Position numbers and translations under genes: made by a program | Notes under the pieces: generated by a model | Databases searched by the model: none | The model's input: the letters and a program-made list of their open reading frames with translations, nothing else | What the model was told of the DNA's origin: nothing | Shown: positions 63,670 through 64,000 of the stretch, piece after piece | Numbering within the stretch: position 1 is the stretch's first letter | Layout: every line of letters begins with the position of its first letter | NCBI RefSeq assembly: GCF_000378505.1 | Contig: NZ_KB899991.1 | Coordinates: 244,824 to 308,823 of the forward strand | Direction of reading: 5' to 3' | Source: Modicisalibacter luteus DSM 23508 | GTDB lineage: Bacteria; Pseudomonadota; Gammaproteobacteria; Pseudomonadales; Halomonadaceae | Length of the DNA stretch: 64,000 bases

Positions 63670-64000
63670 ATGATGTTTATAGCTAACCAACGCACTCTAT
63701 TCCTCGCCTTCCTGCGTATCGGCCTGTTCGGCTTCGGCGGAGGCCCGGCGATGATTCCCTTATTATATCAAGAGGTCGTGAAGCGTTACTGCTGGCTCGA
63801 AGAAGAAGAATTCACAGACATTTTGGCTATCGGCAACGCCCTCCCCGGCTTAATCATTACAAAAATGGCAGGCTACATCGGTTATCGGGTTGGGGGCGTC
63901 CTGGGTTGCATCAATACGGTCCTCGCTGTCATTTTACCCATGCTTATGGTCATGGTGTTATTGCTTGGCCTGTTCAAACGCTATCAGGATCTAAGCTGGG
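63670..64000 (+). CDS. CHR-family (chromate) transporter, 5' part, cut by window edge
   Basis: An open frame from ATG 63670 to the window end (110 codons so far). It starts MMFIANQRTLFLAFLRIGLF and carries FGFGGGPAMIPLLYQEVVKR, LEEEEFTDILAIGNALPG and MAGYIGYRVGGVLGCINT. It is closely similar to the subunit at 9359. The normally conserved LPGPIATK is LPGLIITK here. Being truncated, its integrity and second subunit cannot be judged. Confidence 0.8.
   Translation, partial: MMFIANQRTLFLAFLRIGLFGFGGGPAMIPLLYQEVVKRYCWLEEEEFTDILAIGNALPGLIITKMAGYIGYRVGGVLGCINTVLAVILPMLMVMVLLLGLFKRYQDLSW

Noticed and set aside
1-64000. CRISPR arrays, rRNA, tRNA or intact insertion sequences
   Set aside because: No regularly spaced repeats, tRNA cloverleaf or rRNA-like stretch, and no intact transposase with terminal repeats, was recognised on either strand.

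Overview
The window looks like the chromosome of a Halomonas-type gammaproteobacterium (Halomonadaceae). The reasons are a high-GC backbone, stress-type membrane proteins (YqjD-like, YqjE/holin-like, DUF3618), many tripartite tricarboxylate (TTT) and TRAP uptake systems for organic acids, and sugar-acid catabolism. This assignment is an inference from gene content; there is no rRNA, tRNA or marker gene. No intact insertion sequence, CRISPR array, rRNA or tRNA was found.

Region by region. (1) 0.2-8.4 kb: an envelope-stress gene set, glutaminase, a zinc alcohol/formaldehyde dehydrogenase, a YIP1 protein and a sodium:solute symporter with a small partner protein. (2) 8.6-15.3 kb: a FadR-type GntR regulator divergent from a two-gene CHR (chromate) transporter, a complete TctCBA transporter and a cytoplasmic gamma-glutamyltransferase-family enzyme. 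(3) 15.3-19.3 kb: a patchy accessory stretch with a methyltransferase, a decayed hipBA module that keeps two palindromes, and a flavodoxin-like quinone reductase fused to a UbiA prenyltransferase. (4) 19.3-38.2 kb: a HupE-type nickel/cobalt permease followed by a large catabolic island. Leftward it carries an RraA-like protein, a sugar-acid dehydratase, a GarL-like aldolase, LarB, LarE, LarC and a GntR regulator. Rightward it carries a LarA homologue, a D-2-hydroxyacid dehydrogenase, a TAXI-TRAP transporter, a ThDP enzyme and an FAD-linked hydroxyacid oxidase. A leftward SDR and galactarate dehydratase (GarD) close it. The set is consistent with import, nickel-dependent epimerisation, oxidation or dehydration, and cleavage of a hydroxy or sugar acid.

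(5) 38.9-50.4 kb: a visibly more AT-rich second island with a KDG-dehydratase-like DHDPS-family enzyme, TctCBA, a GntR regulator, a second closely related ThDP enzyme, a NIPSNAP protein, a semialdehyde dehydrogenase, an aldo/keto reductase and another 2-hydroxyacid dehydrogenase. With GarD it could complete a galactarate to 2-oxoglutarate route, while the GarL-like aldolase offers the pyruvate route. (6) 50.5-55.0 kb: a mobile-element graveyard with a run of tiny membrane-protein ORFs behind vapBC, a frameshifted tyrosine recombinase, an Xre/MbcA-RES toxin-antitoxin pair with a frameshifted toxin, and fragments of a second such pair. (7) 55-64 kb: an L,D-transpeptidase, a PQQ-type sugar dehydrogenase, a CoA-transferase/HMG-CoA-lyase-like pair with a divergent LysR regulator and an orphan TctC, a predicted haloacetate dehalogenase, and the start of another CHR transporter gene cut by the window edge.

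Recurring themes are strong hairpins at the junctions following the solute-binding-protein genes, duplicated modules (CHR, TctCBA, ThDP enzyme, GntR), and toxin-antitoxin or integrase remnants marking integration hot spots.
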